Source: Apostichopus japonicus (lineage: Eukaryota > Echinodermata > Holothuroidea > Aspidochirotida > Stichopodidae). Taken from it: 64,000 bases of DNA. Position numbers and translations under genes: made by a program. Shown here piece by piece: positions 36,653-47,563 of this stretch. Under the pieces are notes generated by a model. The model had not been told where the DNA came from, did no database searches, and saw only the letters and a program-made list of their open reading frames with translations. Location: NCBI RefSeq assembly GCF_037975245.1, contig NC_092570.1, forward strand, positions 7,625,001-7,689,000, read 5' to 3'. How positions within the stretch are numbered: the stretch's first letter is position 1; every line of letters begins with the position of its first letter.

Positions 36653-39604
36653 TCACTGTTCAAGATGTCGTCGAGAGGACAGGACGGCTGATTCGAAAAG
36701 TAAGACTACCATATAGAGCAGAATGAAGAACAATGACGTCACAGCCATTAGTAACACCGGGTAGTCTGTCAACCAGTGACCATGAAACGTACGGACCAAA
36801 TCACCCTGCGGATGAATATGAAACGTGAAAAAGGTTAAATATCCACATAACTAAAAAATATAACTCGGACATTTGGAATGGACGACGTCAAAAAAATTTA
36901 CCTCATGTCGTGTTTTTTTTTCGGGCGGGAAAAATGTCACTTTTTCTCTTTTTTTTCCCCGGGCATGATGATGTCTTCGGTGAGTGAGATTAAAGGTAAG
37001 CTGTATTGGGCCCAAAATATGCTAGATATTCAAATATGGTAACCTTTGAGTCAAAATTCTTAAACTGTGTTTATTACAACCTTCAAGAAACTTTTTCTCA
37101 CTGGTACATTCAGTCATCATCTTGTGTGTTCCTTGAAAATGTCTGAGAACAATTTGGAGAGTATAAAGACCCGCTCAAGGCAAGTATACTCTTTGAAAGC
37201 TTGTTGCAATTATAGCGTGCTATAATTTGGCCCGGGCCTATACTGACTACCTTTAAGCGGTCGAGTATGTCATATACGCTCAACTGTATACTACGGTAAC
37301 TCAAGTCTAATAGTAATGTCAAGTCACTATGTTACGTTTTTGTATTGATTTAGTATACACGTCCTTCAGCTCTGCCCTGCCGCCTCCCGCACCTTGAATG
37401 AAGGGTGTGAAGACTCGCGCACAAAGAAACGTCTCATGCCGGTAATCTGACCTAGTTTCGAATGAGGTGTAACAGAAGTGTGAGACACCACCATCGATCC
37501 CAGAAAATACACACACTGCTTGCTACCGTCGGTAATTAAACGCTAGTGCACAGTCAATACATATCTACAGCTACGGTCAATACAAACAACACAGTATACA
37601 TAGCAGCGAGGACATGTCAGGTCTAGATAAAAAGATAACAAGGTATCACGTTTCATTACTGTCTGCATTTTGTAGCGATAAGAAGAAAACGTCATTTGCA
37701 AGCAACAGAAGTTAACTTTTTCAGAGCGCGGCACGCGATTTGGGACGAGTCTTCATTGCCTTTAAGTTAATACTTCTTTAATACTCTCTGTGTCTAATGA
37801 AAAAAGTTTAGTTTAAGTTCAAATACTCTGACTCAGAAAACATGACAAACTTCTAGACTTCACAAAGTCTTCTTTCTTCCAAAAAAAGGAAATATTTCGT
37901 ATGATGCGACGATATTTGTAGTAGGACTTTATCGTGATTCAGCAAATCGATTATACCGCATTCCGTGTTCTTGGTTATACCCAATGAAATCGTTATTAAT
38001 TTATGCATTATATGTTATATATTTTATTATATATTTATGAGAACAATTTACATGAGTACTCAAGCAGTTGTAAGATAATTACGAGCCTATAAACTCACCC
38101 ATCCACCGTGCTGTAACATCCACGTCGCGAGATCTGTGCGGACAAACTCCTTAAAATAATTGAAGATAAACTGCATATAGACACCGTTACCTTGAAGAAG
38201 ACACTCTATGACTAAGGATGACGTCACCATATAGAGGGATATGATTCGTACCCACGTGATCTCGTCTTTAAAGATTTCCCGCGCAATGTCGTGGAATACC
38301 TCTTCCACTATGCGTTTGGATGATATTGTCACGTTGAGCTGTGACGCAATGTCTCTATATAAGTTAGGATATTGTCGATCCAATTCGTTACTGATAAGCT
38401 GAAGTTCCAAGAATATTGCGTTCGTGTTCGACTTCACCTTTTTACGAAACTTCGGATTAATGTTCGGTTTCAGCGAATTTGGAAGACGATATTGAACAAA
38501 GTCTCGGAAAAGGTTGTAAGACATTTCCACAAGTTCATCTTCTCCTTTCACGTGAGGAAGACGCAGTCCTACAACAGATGAAAGGTAAAATATATACAGT
38601 AGAAAAAAGATTCGCAACATATTGTAACTGATATATATTTCCATGGAACGCCGAAAGTGTTCACCAGGTTCATAATGGTTCACTGTATGCAGGTGTCGTA
38701 TTACAATTCATTACCCCCGTACACACCATTGGCTTATGCATGCACTAAATTAGTCACTTTCAAAGCCCGCTATCAAGCAGAGATAGAATATTTCAACCGG
38801 CATAGCCTATACCCACCGCATGAAAGCCGATTGGCTTGGCCTATACCACAAAAGTTGCAAATTTCCATATTATGATCCTTTTGAGCTAGAGAAAGAGGAG
38901 CACCTTAAGCCCATACTGAAACCCAAACCCTTCCCAATGCTCGCTTGGAATCAATATTCACAAATCTATCCCTTGAATTTCTCGAGATAGGTCTACAATT
39001 TTCAGGACTTCGCGGGAAATCGACCAGGTTTTATTCATTTCTCGTGAGTAAATATATGACTATTCGAACTGTAGGCTGAGAAATGGAGTTTCCTTTCCAA
39101 ATTCAATGACATCGGCCTAATCTTATGAGGTATACGCATCCCGTACCGTAATACAAGAGTTCTTTCCTCCCCTTCCCAAATCCCCACCCGTCCCCTCTCT
39201 CAAAAATCCACCCGTCCCCTCCCTCATCAAGGCGTTAACAATATACATTATAAGCTGCATCTATAATACCATATACTCGTCGGGCCAAGCGAAAAGGTAA
39301 AAATAATCGGACCCACCCCTATACGTGTTTATATTCAAACAGACCTGCACGCCCTGACTGATTTTTCAATAGCGTCTCCTATTACTATGGCAACCATGAA
39401 TGGCCGCCAGTCCATACCTTTATACACTTTCCACTCTAATAATTTGACTCTCTCGAAGAAATTGTTAACAATGGCTCTTCTGAGTTGATGGATCACTTTC
39501 CTAAGGTAGGCCCTCCTCGAGAGACTGTGTTTCTCACATTCTAGTTTCCTTTGAACTTTCAGAAACGCCGGCTCTTCTCTCGGATGCCGCATCTTGCCCG
39601 TCAT
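36653..39604 (-). CDS. BOK: BOK-like BCL-2 family apoptosis regulator
   Basis: BOK is a multi-domain pro-apoptotic BCL-2 protein acting at ER and mitochondrial membranes. The main exon (38568-38099) and last exon (36805-36653, stop TGA at 36653-36655) join in phase 0 at TGG|GTGAGT, inside BH2 after GGW. That is where BCL-2 family genes usually have an intron. Read in order: ELVEMSYNLFRDFVQYRL (BH4-like), ELQLISNELDRQYPNLYRDI (BH3 region), then EEVFHDIAREIFKDEITW with VRIISLYMVT (BH1). Then EFVRTDLATWMLQHGGW (BH2), and a hydrophobic anchor VLLMAVTSLFFILLYMVVLL before a short Arg-containing tail. BH1 and BH2 match BOK better than BCL2 or BAX (ITWGKVVSLY, EFVRKTLATW in human BOK). An upstream exon 39604-39418, ending G|GTATGG in phase 1, would join in frame and give about 269 residues; this N-terminal exon is less certain. 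The BH3 core has Ser-Asn where Gly-Asp is usual. Confidence 0.85.
38690..38885. repeat. Dispersed repeat, copy 2 (related to 7265-7490)
   Basis: Diverged relative of the repeat at 7265-7490, in the intron of the BOK-like gene: AGGTGTCG, then TTTCAAAGCCCGCTATCAAG, AGATAGAA, TTTCAACCGGCA, CCACCGCATGA and TTTTGAGCTAGA. Confidence 0.5.
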
Positions 39605-42600
39605 GAGAGTTCCTGTTCCTATAACAACAACAAAAAGGATAAAATTATTCTCTCAAAATTGATGCTAAAGAGCAAAATAGATACATTCGCGCCATGCAGT
39701 CAATCGCAATGTTTTTACATTATATATATAGGCATACTGCAATATTTCACTTCAGCATGACCATGTGGGACTTAATAGAATTAATTAGTGCTTATAGATA
39801 TCAATGGCCCAATCATCACAAAAATAAGGATAAACAATAAAAACCTTTATCCGATGAGAGAAACATATACAATGAACAACAGACTGCCACCCCCCCCCCC
39901 ATGTGTATTGTTATAACTCATTCATAATGGTGCAACTAACATACCGTGAAATTAATTACTTAAAACCCATATCAGCTGTAATAGAAAACAGATTCTGCCC
40001 GTTTTGATTCAAAAATTTGGTGCTTTTTGTATAAATTGAGTTTGTTATCATTTATTTTCACTAAACTAAAATAATCCCCTCCCTCCGCTCTTCCCTCCCT
40101 TCCACCCTCTTCACCCCTCCACCCCCCCCCCCTCCGCACTATTAACCGAATTTTCTTGTTAAAAATATATGATCTCTTATATACCCGCCCGCATATATTA
40201 CATCATAATAATTCACACTTTTTATACTTACATGTGTTGCAAATATTTCTTTCTACTAAGAGACAACAATCAAAGCAAATGGAATAATAGAAACATCCCC
40301 AAATTGGTGTCTTTTAATGTCAGTCTATGGCCTTATATAAACACGAAACCTTGGATATCTCTGTACCTTCCCACCTGAATTACAAATGTAAGAGAAGTGA
40401 CATTTTAGCAGCATATGAGTATCCTGAGGGCCTCACTCCGGTTCGATTAGGTCTTGATTTGTTTACAAGCAACCTGACAAACTACATAAATGTCAGCTGA
40501 GTGGGCTGAACTTTAGGCGCTAACAACCTCCAGATCTCTCAATATGAGCGTGCAGAACTTGGCAAGGAGTTGTCGTCAGTTATGGATGAAACTGCTCCCC
40601 TTAATTGCAAGCAGACGTAATCTATTAATTGCACTCCATTAAGATGGACAATCTTTGCCCAAGTTCTTTCTTATATACTCTCTCTCTCTGTTCAGGAAAA
40701 ACACGTTTTCTCTAACTTCAGGTGAATGAGGTGACGTGCCGTTGTCATGGTAACAGTTTCACTTGTGGGATTTGGGGGGATCAATTATTGAATATATCAC
40801 ACATTACCACTATGTATGTATGTATGTATTTTAGATCCTCCTGCAAGCAGGAACTCGCGAAGAGGGCCATCATTGGCTTATCAAAGCTGCAAGCTGACCG
40901 AAGTGTCTCTTAGATTCATATTTAACGTCCATGATTAATATGAATTGTCAACAACTCTGTAACTGGACGACATACAATAATCTCGTGACTCGAACTCGGG
41001 ACCTTATGATTGAAAGGCACCGGCGTTAACCACTGAGCTAACACACCGAACACTATGTAAAAAGGACATGTTAACGCTTCGATATCATCGTTTGTTCCCG
41101 CCAAAACTCATGTGCGACATTGACTTGTATGTGTACTTTGGGGTTGCAGAAAATATGTCTCTGCATGTCTCAGCCCGCCCGTATATTTTCCCGTGACTAA
41201 GTATAAGAATTACAGGATTTAATGTTAGTAGGATCCAATCATTCCTCCCCTTCAGAAATACCTAGACACCATGGCTCCCCACACGAAGAGCGGACACCCC
41301 TCCCCCATGTTTCCAGCAGACTATACAGGACAATTAGCTGCAATAGGGCACAAAAACCTGACATGGTAGATATCTTTGTTATCAACTCCCTCCCCGATCT
41401 GGGGACATTGGTGTATATAACCCATTAACCCTACACCGACTATGTCAGTGAGGGGACGCTCAAAACAACGTAACCAACCATGGAGGGTCATGTGACGTGC
41501 TCCCTTGTAGCACTCAACTCTTATAGTACTCCTTGAATGTATATTATGCAACAACTAATGTCCTGATCTCTAACACTACCAAGTTATCTGTCTCCTTGTG
41601 GCTATTGTTGGAACAAGGGCAAAATTCGTTAACATCAGCGTCAATTGTAGATTGTTGTAAATGAAGAAGTTGTTGACGATTTTTACATGGTCGTTGCTAA
41701 AAATCTTGTTCACAAATTTTACATGGTTTTTGTTGCTACAAATCTGGACGTTGTTGACGAATATTGCCTGTTTCGCGTTCCAAAGGCCACAGCCTTGGTG
41801 CCAACATTTTGCCGCAGGAGATAATCTTATCACGAGCTTCACAGTTTGTGTATAAATTTCTGTGGTTTGTGTGCTGCAACAAATCACTATTCGCACGTAC
41901 ACAATATGCGCACATGTGCCCTTCACTAATACTAACCGCCGTTTCTGTTATATTAATATTGCTTGATTAATTATTTGCTTTATTGGTAGCAATCAAAAGA
42001 CAGGTGCACGCTTGCCGAATAAACAAAAATAAACAATTTATTATAGGCCTATACGCGGGCCTCAAATTCACAACCTTTTCAAAAATGAACCGCGGGTATC
42101 GGATTTTATATATAGGCATATTCATCGGGGACAACCCTGATAATAATTATAGAAAATTATAGAGGGTCCCGTGAGGCCATATAGTGGTAACGGGCATTGG
42201 CGGGAGCACAGAACTAATAAAAAGATGGTTTGGATTTACCAACGACTCAATAACGATATAGGAAATGTAGGAATGTTTTAACAAAGCAGTGTGTATTGTC
42301 ACCCCCCCCCCCCTCCCTCACCCCCCCCCACACACACAACCGTTCCAATTATACCAATGAAATTGCTAGTCGATACACATTTTCAGTCAAAAGGACGCGG
42401 TACTATTGCGATTTCGGTGTCAGTAACCTTTCCGCCATTTTTTCCAGGTGATGTTAGGTGAACCGTGAACATCCATTATGACACCCACACCTTCAACTCA
42501 GTGTGCAATATGTATTATACTTGTATATGGATGTGTAGGCTACACAGTGGGTCTCGACAGTTCAATTGCAAAACTTAAACCTGTTGAATAAGACTAATAG

Positions 42601-42756
42601 TAGTAATATTGTTCGACCATAGAGTGAGCTAAAATTGACTCTGTACTAAATAGAGCTACGTCATTGCGATTTTAATCTGCAGTATATACTATAGGCCTAA
42701 ATGCGCGCCAGTGAATTAATCCACCTCGCTATATATCAGTGACTACCAGCTATTAT
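39605..42756. other. Upstream of the BOK-like gene, no other gene seen
   Basis: Only short ORFs. A tRNA-derived SINE head is at 40978-41048. C-rich tracts occur at about 39891-39900, 40121-40130 and 42301-42330. No promoter element was identified with confidence. Confidence 0.45.
40978..41048 (-). repeat. tRNA-derived SINE head, second family
   Basis: On the minus strand the A box TAGCTCAGTGG fits the Pol III consensus exactly, and the B box region GAGTTCGAGTC differs by one base. CTTTCAA sits where an anticodon loop would be, in a weak stem. The acceptor ends do not pair well, so it is not a working tRNA gene. Its sequence is unlike the SINE at 10928-11001, so it is a separate family. Confidence 0.6.
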
Positions 42757-42974
42757 GTATCTCTTTCGAGATCCGGCTTTAGGAATCACAAATGAGTTCT
42801 GGTTGGTTAGCATCATGTTTGATCTCTATAGAGTAAGGCAAAATATGTCACCAAAAACAGAACTATAGTATTGTTCGATACAGGTGACAAACGCCTTACA
42901 GTGGAATTACGACCTTCCTTACCGGTTTCGAACCTCTGGACATACAATCAGCGTCCATAGCCTAGTGGTTAGGT
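42757..42974 (+). repeat. SINE copy truncated into (AT)n
   Basis: Matches 10738-10950 closely, from GTATCTCTTTCGAGATCCGG to the A box CCTAGTGGTTAGG. The rest of the tRNA-like body is missing and (AT)n begins at 42976. The A/T-rich 3' linker TTTTCCAACTCATTAC resumes at 43029 after the microsatellite. Confidence 0.88.
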
Positions 42975-42975
42975 C

Positions 42976-43032
<57 letters not shown>

Positions 43033-43092
43033 CCAACTCATTACTATTTTCATTTATATATTCATTTTCATTTATTTATATATATATATTTC

Positions 43093-43146
<54 letters not shown>
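42976..43146. repeat. (AT)n microsatellites flanking the SINE linker
   Basis: Two AT runs (42976-43028 and about 43099-43146) with a TTTCATTTATAT-rich stretch between them. Confidence 0.95.
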
Positions 43147-43151
<5 letters not shown>

Positions 43152-43806
43152 CATTGGTACTCGCAGGCTTAAATATAGTGAAATGAATCCAAAGTTTAGG
43201 AAAGTCTACAGTAACTTATTTGAAAATGTATCCATGTGATCATCGGGGGAAAAAAAAGAGCCTTTCGAATCACATCCAATCTGTAAATGACAATATCAAC
43301 AAATGACAAGTGCTTTAGAACCACCTCGCTTCAAATGAAATTTAATTATTTTATATTTTCGGCACGGACGAATCTAGCGATGGGGTTGTAGCCTATACCC
43401 TTCTATACTGCTTCTTCTTTTTCTTCTTTTTATTATATATTTTTTTTAACTTTTTTTTTCTTGGCCACAAACATATACGTTCAAAACAAGGACACAATAG
43501 AAAGATAGTATTATAGACGCTCTTCGAACGCCGGTCACTGTCCTTACTTTTTACCGCTTCTTCGGTAGTATTTTCAGTATCATCTACGGAAACCTTTCTC
43601 AGCCCGGGACCCCTCTTCTGACAGGTCCATGATCCGGCACTGTATTCCATTCCGGCCCCTTCTGTTCTATTCCAAAATGACAACTTTTCAGGGCAAGTTA
43701 TATACCGTCTGTAGGCGCCATGCACAAAAGGGTTTAGTGAATTGCTTATTGCCCCCACAATGCCGTGAGCTATATGGCGGCTGTGTGTGTCCAAATGAAC
43801 AGTCGA
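43147..43806. other. Intergenic, no gene recognised
   Basis: No supported exon. A T-rich tract at about 43406-43460 gives a poly-Lys tail to a minus-strand ORF that I do not accept as a gene. Confidence 0.4.
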
Positions 43807-43935
43807 ATCTAGTCAGGTGGCTTAGCAACTTTAACGTTACCGGCCGGACAAAAGTACCAAATTTGGCATGGAGTTTCTTTTCGACCTATCTATCGATTTT
43901 ATCCGTGGAACCCACTTTATCGGTTCCGATTTTTC

Positions 43936-44290
43936 AAGATGGCGGCCAAAATCCAAGATGGCCGCCAGAAAAAAAAAAGGAAATGTCATATATCTGGCTG
44001 TAAAAATCGGAGATGAACAAATGAGGGGTCAATTCAGGTGTTTCCGGGGCCACTGAAACAGATGATGATCATGGCATGTTGCTTGAGTAACCCACTTCCA
44101 AGATGGCGGCCAAAATCCAAGATGGCCGCCAGAAAAAAAGGAAATGTCATATATCTGGCTGTAAAAATCGGAGATGAACAAATGAGGGGTCAATTAAGGT
44201 GTTTCCGAGCTCACTGAAACAGATGATGGTCATGGTATATTGCTTGGGCCACCCACTTCCAAGATGGCGGCCAGAATCCAAGATGGTCCC
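43936..44290 (+). promoter_or_regulatory. Cluster of YY1-like sites (AAGATGGCGGC) in foldback arm
   Basis: AAGATGGCGGCC occurs at 43936, 44099 and 44261, with the variant AAGATGGCCGCC at about 43955 and 44118. The inverted arm carries the same sites at about 47069-47105, 47236-47266 and 47397-47427. Copy 1 has them at 16811, 16830, 16971 and in its right arm. The word is the textbook YY1 consensus; the CAAGATGGCCG form is the YY1 site in the human L1 5' UTR. Binding here is inferred from sequence only. Confidence 0.55.
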
Positions 44291-44754
44291 CTGGAAAAAA
44301 AGGAAATTTCATATATATTCATTCCCCAGACCCCTGTGCCCTTTCTGATCGGGACCATCAAACCTTCCGTCCTCAAACGTGTAAATGAAACCGGGCTAGC
44401 ACCCTGACTATATGTTATGGCTGGTATTCTAATTGTGTCACTTTGGTTCAGGAAGCCACTTAGGACTTATTGTGGAACTTTGAGGTGTGATCGACCGTGG
44501 ATAGACACTGTCGCAAAGCCCGTTCTTATATGGGAGTTACGAGTGTCATGTAAGACTGATTACATTGAGTCAACTATATAATAGGGTAACCTGAGGGAAA
44601 ACCGACTAGATGTGAATACCGACTCATTGAGAGATTTTGTACGATTGTGCACCCTTCATAAACACAACGTCAATTGTGCGAACAACACACGCTAAGCAGG
44701 TCACTAGTCATCTGAGGTATTTAAGTAGTCTTTTCGAACCTGTACTCCAGGGCT

Positions 44755-46360
44755 ACTGTTAGCGAGGATCTCCAGGAAGACTTGTTGTCTGGTATAGCCA
44801 AGGCCCCCCCCCCCCCTCATAGTAAAACGATAGCTTGGGTTCGAATCCCTCCGTTGGTGAGCTCTGGACAGCGGTAGCAGCGATGAAGAAGGGAAAGCCC
44901 CCGGTCCCGATGGCCTCCCTGCTGAGTTCTATAGGACCTTCTGGGAGGTTCTCGGTGGGGACTTTAGAGACATGTTCGCTACCGCTTTCCAATTGAATTA
45001 CATGAGCCAAACACAGAGGGCTGGAAATATTGTTCTCCTCCCAAAGTCGGGAGACCCTTTAGACCCTAATAGGTGTGCAATAACGCTGTTAAATCGGAAC
45101 TACAAAATCCTGGCCAAAGCATTAGGAAATCGCTTAGCGGATGTGATGCCGGATATTGTAGGTCCTCTCTAGACTTGCGCTGTGCGAGTCCTTCGGATTG
45201 AACTCGAATTTACTTAACGAATTTAATTAACGAATTTACTTCTGGTCCCTTCCCGGTTCGAAGGGGAGTCCGTCAGGTTTGTCCCCTCTCCCCGTTGTTG
45301 TATGTTCTCTTCAGCGAAACGCTCAGTACCTCGCTGGACAGATGCTTGGGATTTCGGCCTTTCAATGTACCGGGTGGGGCTAGAGTTAAATGCGTGCAAT
45401 ATGCCGATGACGTCACTTGTATTGTGTCGGACCTCGTCTCCTTCAAGCCTTCATCGAAGGTTTTGGCCACCTTCCAAGAGGCTTCTGGTGCCAGACTTAA
45501 CAAGTCCAAGACCAAAGGGCTGCGTTCAGGAGGTTGGCGTGGCCAATCCCTCCCGTTCGATGCTACTTGGTCGGATGTCATGATCAGGGTAATCGGTATC
45601 TGGCTAGGTTATGGTGCCCCGGAGGCCACCACTTGGGCCGAGAAGGCTGATCAGGTGGAGGCAAGGCTCAACACATTCAATCGGAGGTGACTCTCCTTCC
45701 CTGGGAAGGTAAGTTGTCAATCGTTTTATTGTTCTTCTCCGTTGGTATCCTGGTACGGTGATCGCTGCACCAGATTATGCCTTGGTGCGATTGGAGTGGA
45801 TCATTTTTTATTTCATTAAGGGAAAGTGCAAACCAAACTTTCTCAAAAGGACCGTTCTGTAAAAGACCCCCTTGAGCGGGTGGGCATGGTTTGGTACACC
45901 TACCATCTTAACTGCGCTTTCTCCTTTTGAAAGGTTTTTTCGTTGCGTTTGAGAATCCCTTTGCCGTTTGCCTTTTTGTTAGGTTCTGGGGTGGTTTTCT
46001 TTTTCGCCACTACTGGCCCGGATCCTTTTCCAACAACCGGCTTCGGGGGTGTATACTAAGATTGGTGACTCACTTAATAGAATCAAAGAGGAGGGTGGGC
46101 CAGATGTTCTGCTGAACGTGGCCCCCTCGGCTTGCCAAACCATCATCTCTCCAGGTGTGTGGCAGTCTGTGTGTTGTAAGTCACTAGATAGCCGTCTCCT
46201 GGACTTGGCGAGGAGGATTGCACATGGGGTCCTCATCACTAACCATTTCGCCTAGTCAGGTGGCGATTAGGTTATGGGATTTGTCCCTGTAAGGGCTGTA
46301 AAGCCATCAGGACTATGCAATACCTTTTGCTGGAGTGTCCCTTTGTCCGGTTGGTGTGCC
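44755..46360 (+). pseudogene. Tx1/L1-like LINE reverse transcriptase fragment, dead (foldback copy 2)
   Basis: Same content and order as 25286-26953: PDGLPAEFYRTFWEVLGGDF, NYKILAKALGNRLADV, LLYVLFSETLSTSLDRCLGF, CVQYADDVTCIV and the C-terminal region (SACQTIISPGVW, RRIAHGVLITNHF). It shares the frameshift at KSPGPDG and the LQTC breakpoint of the motif A deletion. It has further losses: the RWVSLLYKDVTS segment is replaced by a short AATTTACTTAACGAATTT-like filler at about 45205-45240, and there is a stop after HFA at 46253-46255. Confidence 0.87.
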
Positions 46361-47563
46361 TTCATTATTGGTGTTATTGGTTGTTATTGTTGTTGTTGTT
46401 TTAGTTATTAGTGTTATTTGTTGACCTCAGATGACTAGTGACCCGACTTAGCGTGTGTTGTTCGCAGAATTGACGTTGTGTTTATGAAGGGGGGGGGGGG
46501 GGGTTGTCTATACCAGACAACAAGTCTTCCCGGAGATCCTCGCTAAAAGCAGCCCTGGAGTACAGGTTCGAAAAGAACGACCTAAATACCTCAGATAACT
46601 AGTGACCTGACTTAGCGTGTGTTGTTCGCACAATTGACGTTGTGTTTATGAAGGGTGCACAGTCGTACAAAATCCCTCAATGAGTCGGTATTCACATCTG
46701 GTCGGTTTTCCCTCAAGTTACCCTATTATATAGTTGACTCAACGTAATCAGTCTTACATGACACTCGTAACTCCCATACAATAACGGGCTTTGCGACAGT
46801 GTCTATCCACGGTCGATCACACCTCAAAGTTCCCCAATAAGTCCTAAGTGGCTTCCTGAACCAAAGTGACACAATTAGAATACCAGCCATAACATATAGT
46901 CAGGGTGCTAGCCCGGTTTCATTTACACGTTTGAGGACGGAAGGTTTGATGGTCCCGATCAGAAAAGGGCACAGGGGGTCTGGGGATTATAATATATATA
47001 TATAATATATATATAATATAATATATATAATATAATATATATATATATAATATGAAATTTCCTTTTTTTCCAGGGGGCCATCTTGGATTCTGGCCGCCAT
47101 CTTGGAAGTGGGTGGCCCAAGCAACATACCATGACCATCATCTGTTTCAGTGAGCTCGGAAAAACCTTAATTGACCCCTCATTTGTTCATCTCCGATTTT
47201 TACAGCCAGATATATGACATTTCCTTTTTTTCTAGCGGCCATCTTGGATTTTGGCCGCCATCTTGGAAGTGGGTTACTCAAGCAACATGCCATGATCATC
47301 ATCTGTTTTAGTGATCCCGGAAACACCTGAATTGACCCCTCATTTGTTCATCTCCGATTTTTACAGCCAGATATATGACATTTCCTTTTTTCTGGCGGCC
47401 ATCTTGGATTTTGGCCGCCATCTTGAAAAATCGGAACCGATAAAGTGGGTTCCACGGATAAAATCGATAGATAGGTCGAAAAGAAACTCCATGCCAAATT
47501 TGGTACTTTTGTCCGGCCGGTAACGTTAAGCCCCAAAATTGTTGCTAAGCCACCTCACTAATC

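Larger units (their letters stand above)
43810..47560. mobile_element. Foldback transposon copy 2, uninterrupted (3.75 kb)
   Basis: Starts TAGTCAGGTGGCTTAGCAAC at 43810 and ends GTTGCTAAGCCACCTCACTA at 47560, flanked by ATC (43807-43809 and 47561-47563). The left arm is about 43810-44810 and the right arm about 46500-47560. Each has three AAGATGGCGG modules (43936, 44099, 44261 on the left, about 163 bp apart), against two per arm in copy 1. The interior is the same dead LINE piece (44755-46360). A junction near 46485-46502 has a poly-G run and a partial direct repeat of the arm (46427-46480 against 46600-46650), suggesting a rearranged right side. An (AT)n expansion (46988-47050) sits in the right arm only. 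Confidence 0.88.

Noticed and set aside
38574-38683. Apparent signal peptide (MEIYISYNMLRIFFLLYIFY) at the start of the 198-codon minus-strand ORF
   Set aside because: It is translation of an intron: a long pyrimidine tract ending in TGTAG precedes the BOK-like exon at 38568. BCL-2 proteins have no N-terminal signal peptide.
43629-44056. Plus-strand ORFs of 124 and 62 codons with WRPKSKMAARKK-like sequence
   Set aside because: They read through the foldback transposon arm; the apparent similarity among such ORFs at 16.7, 27.6, 44 and 47 kb is the repeat itself.
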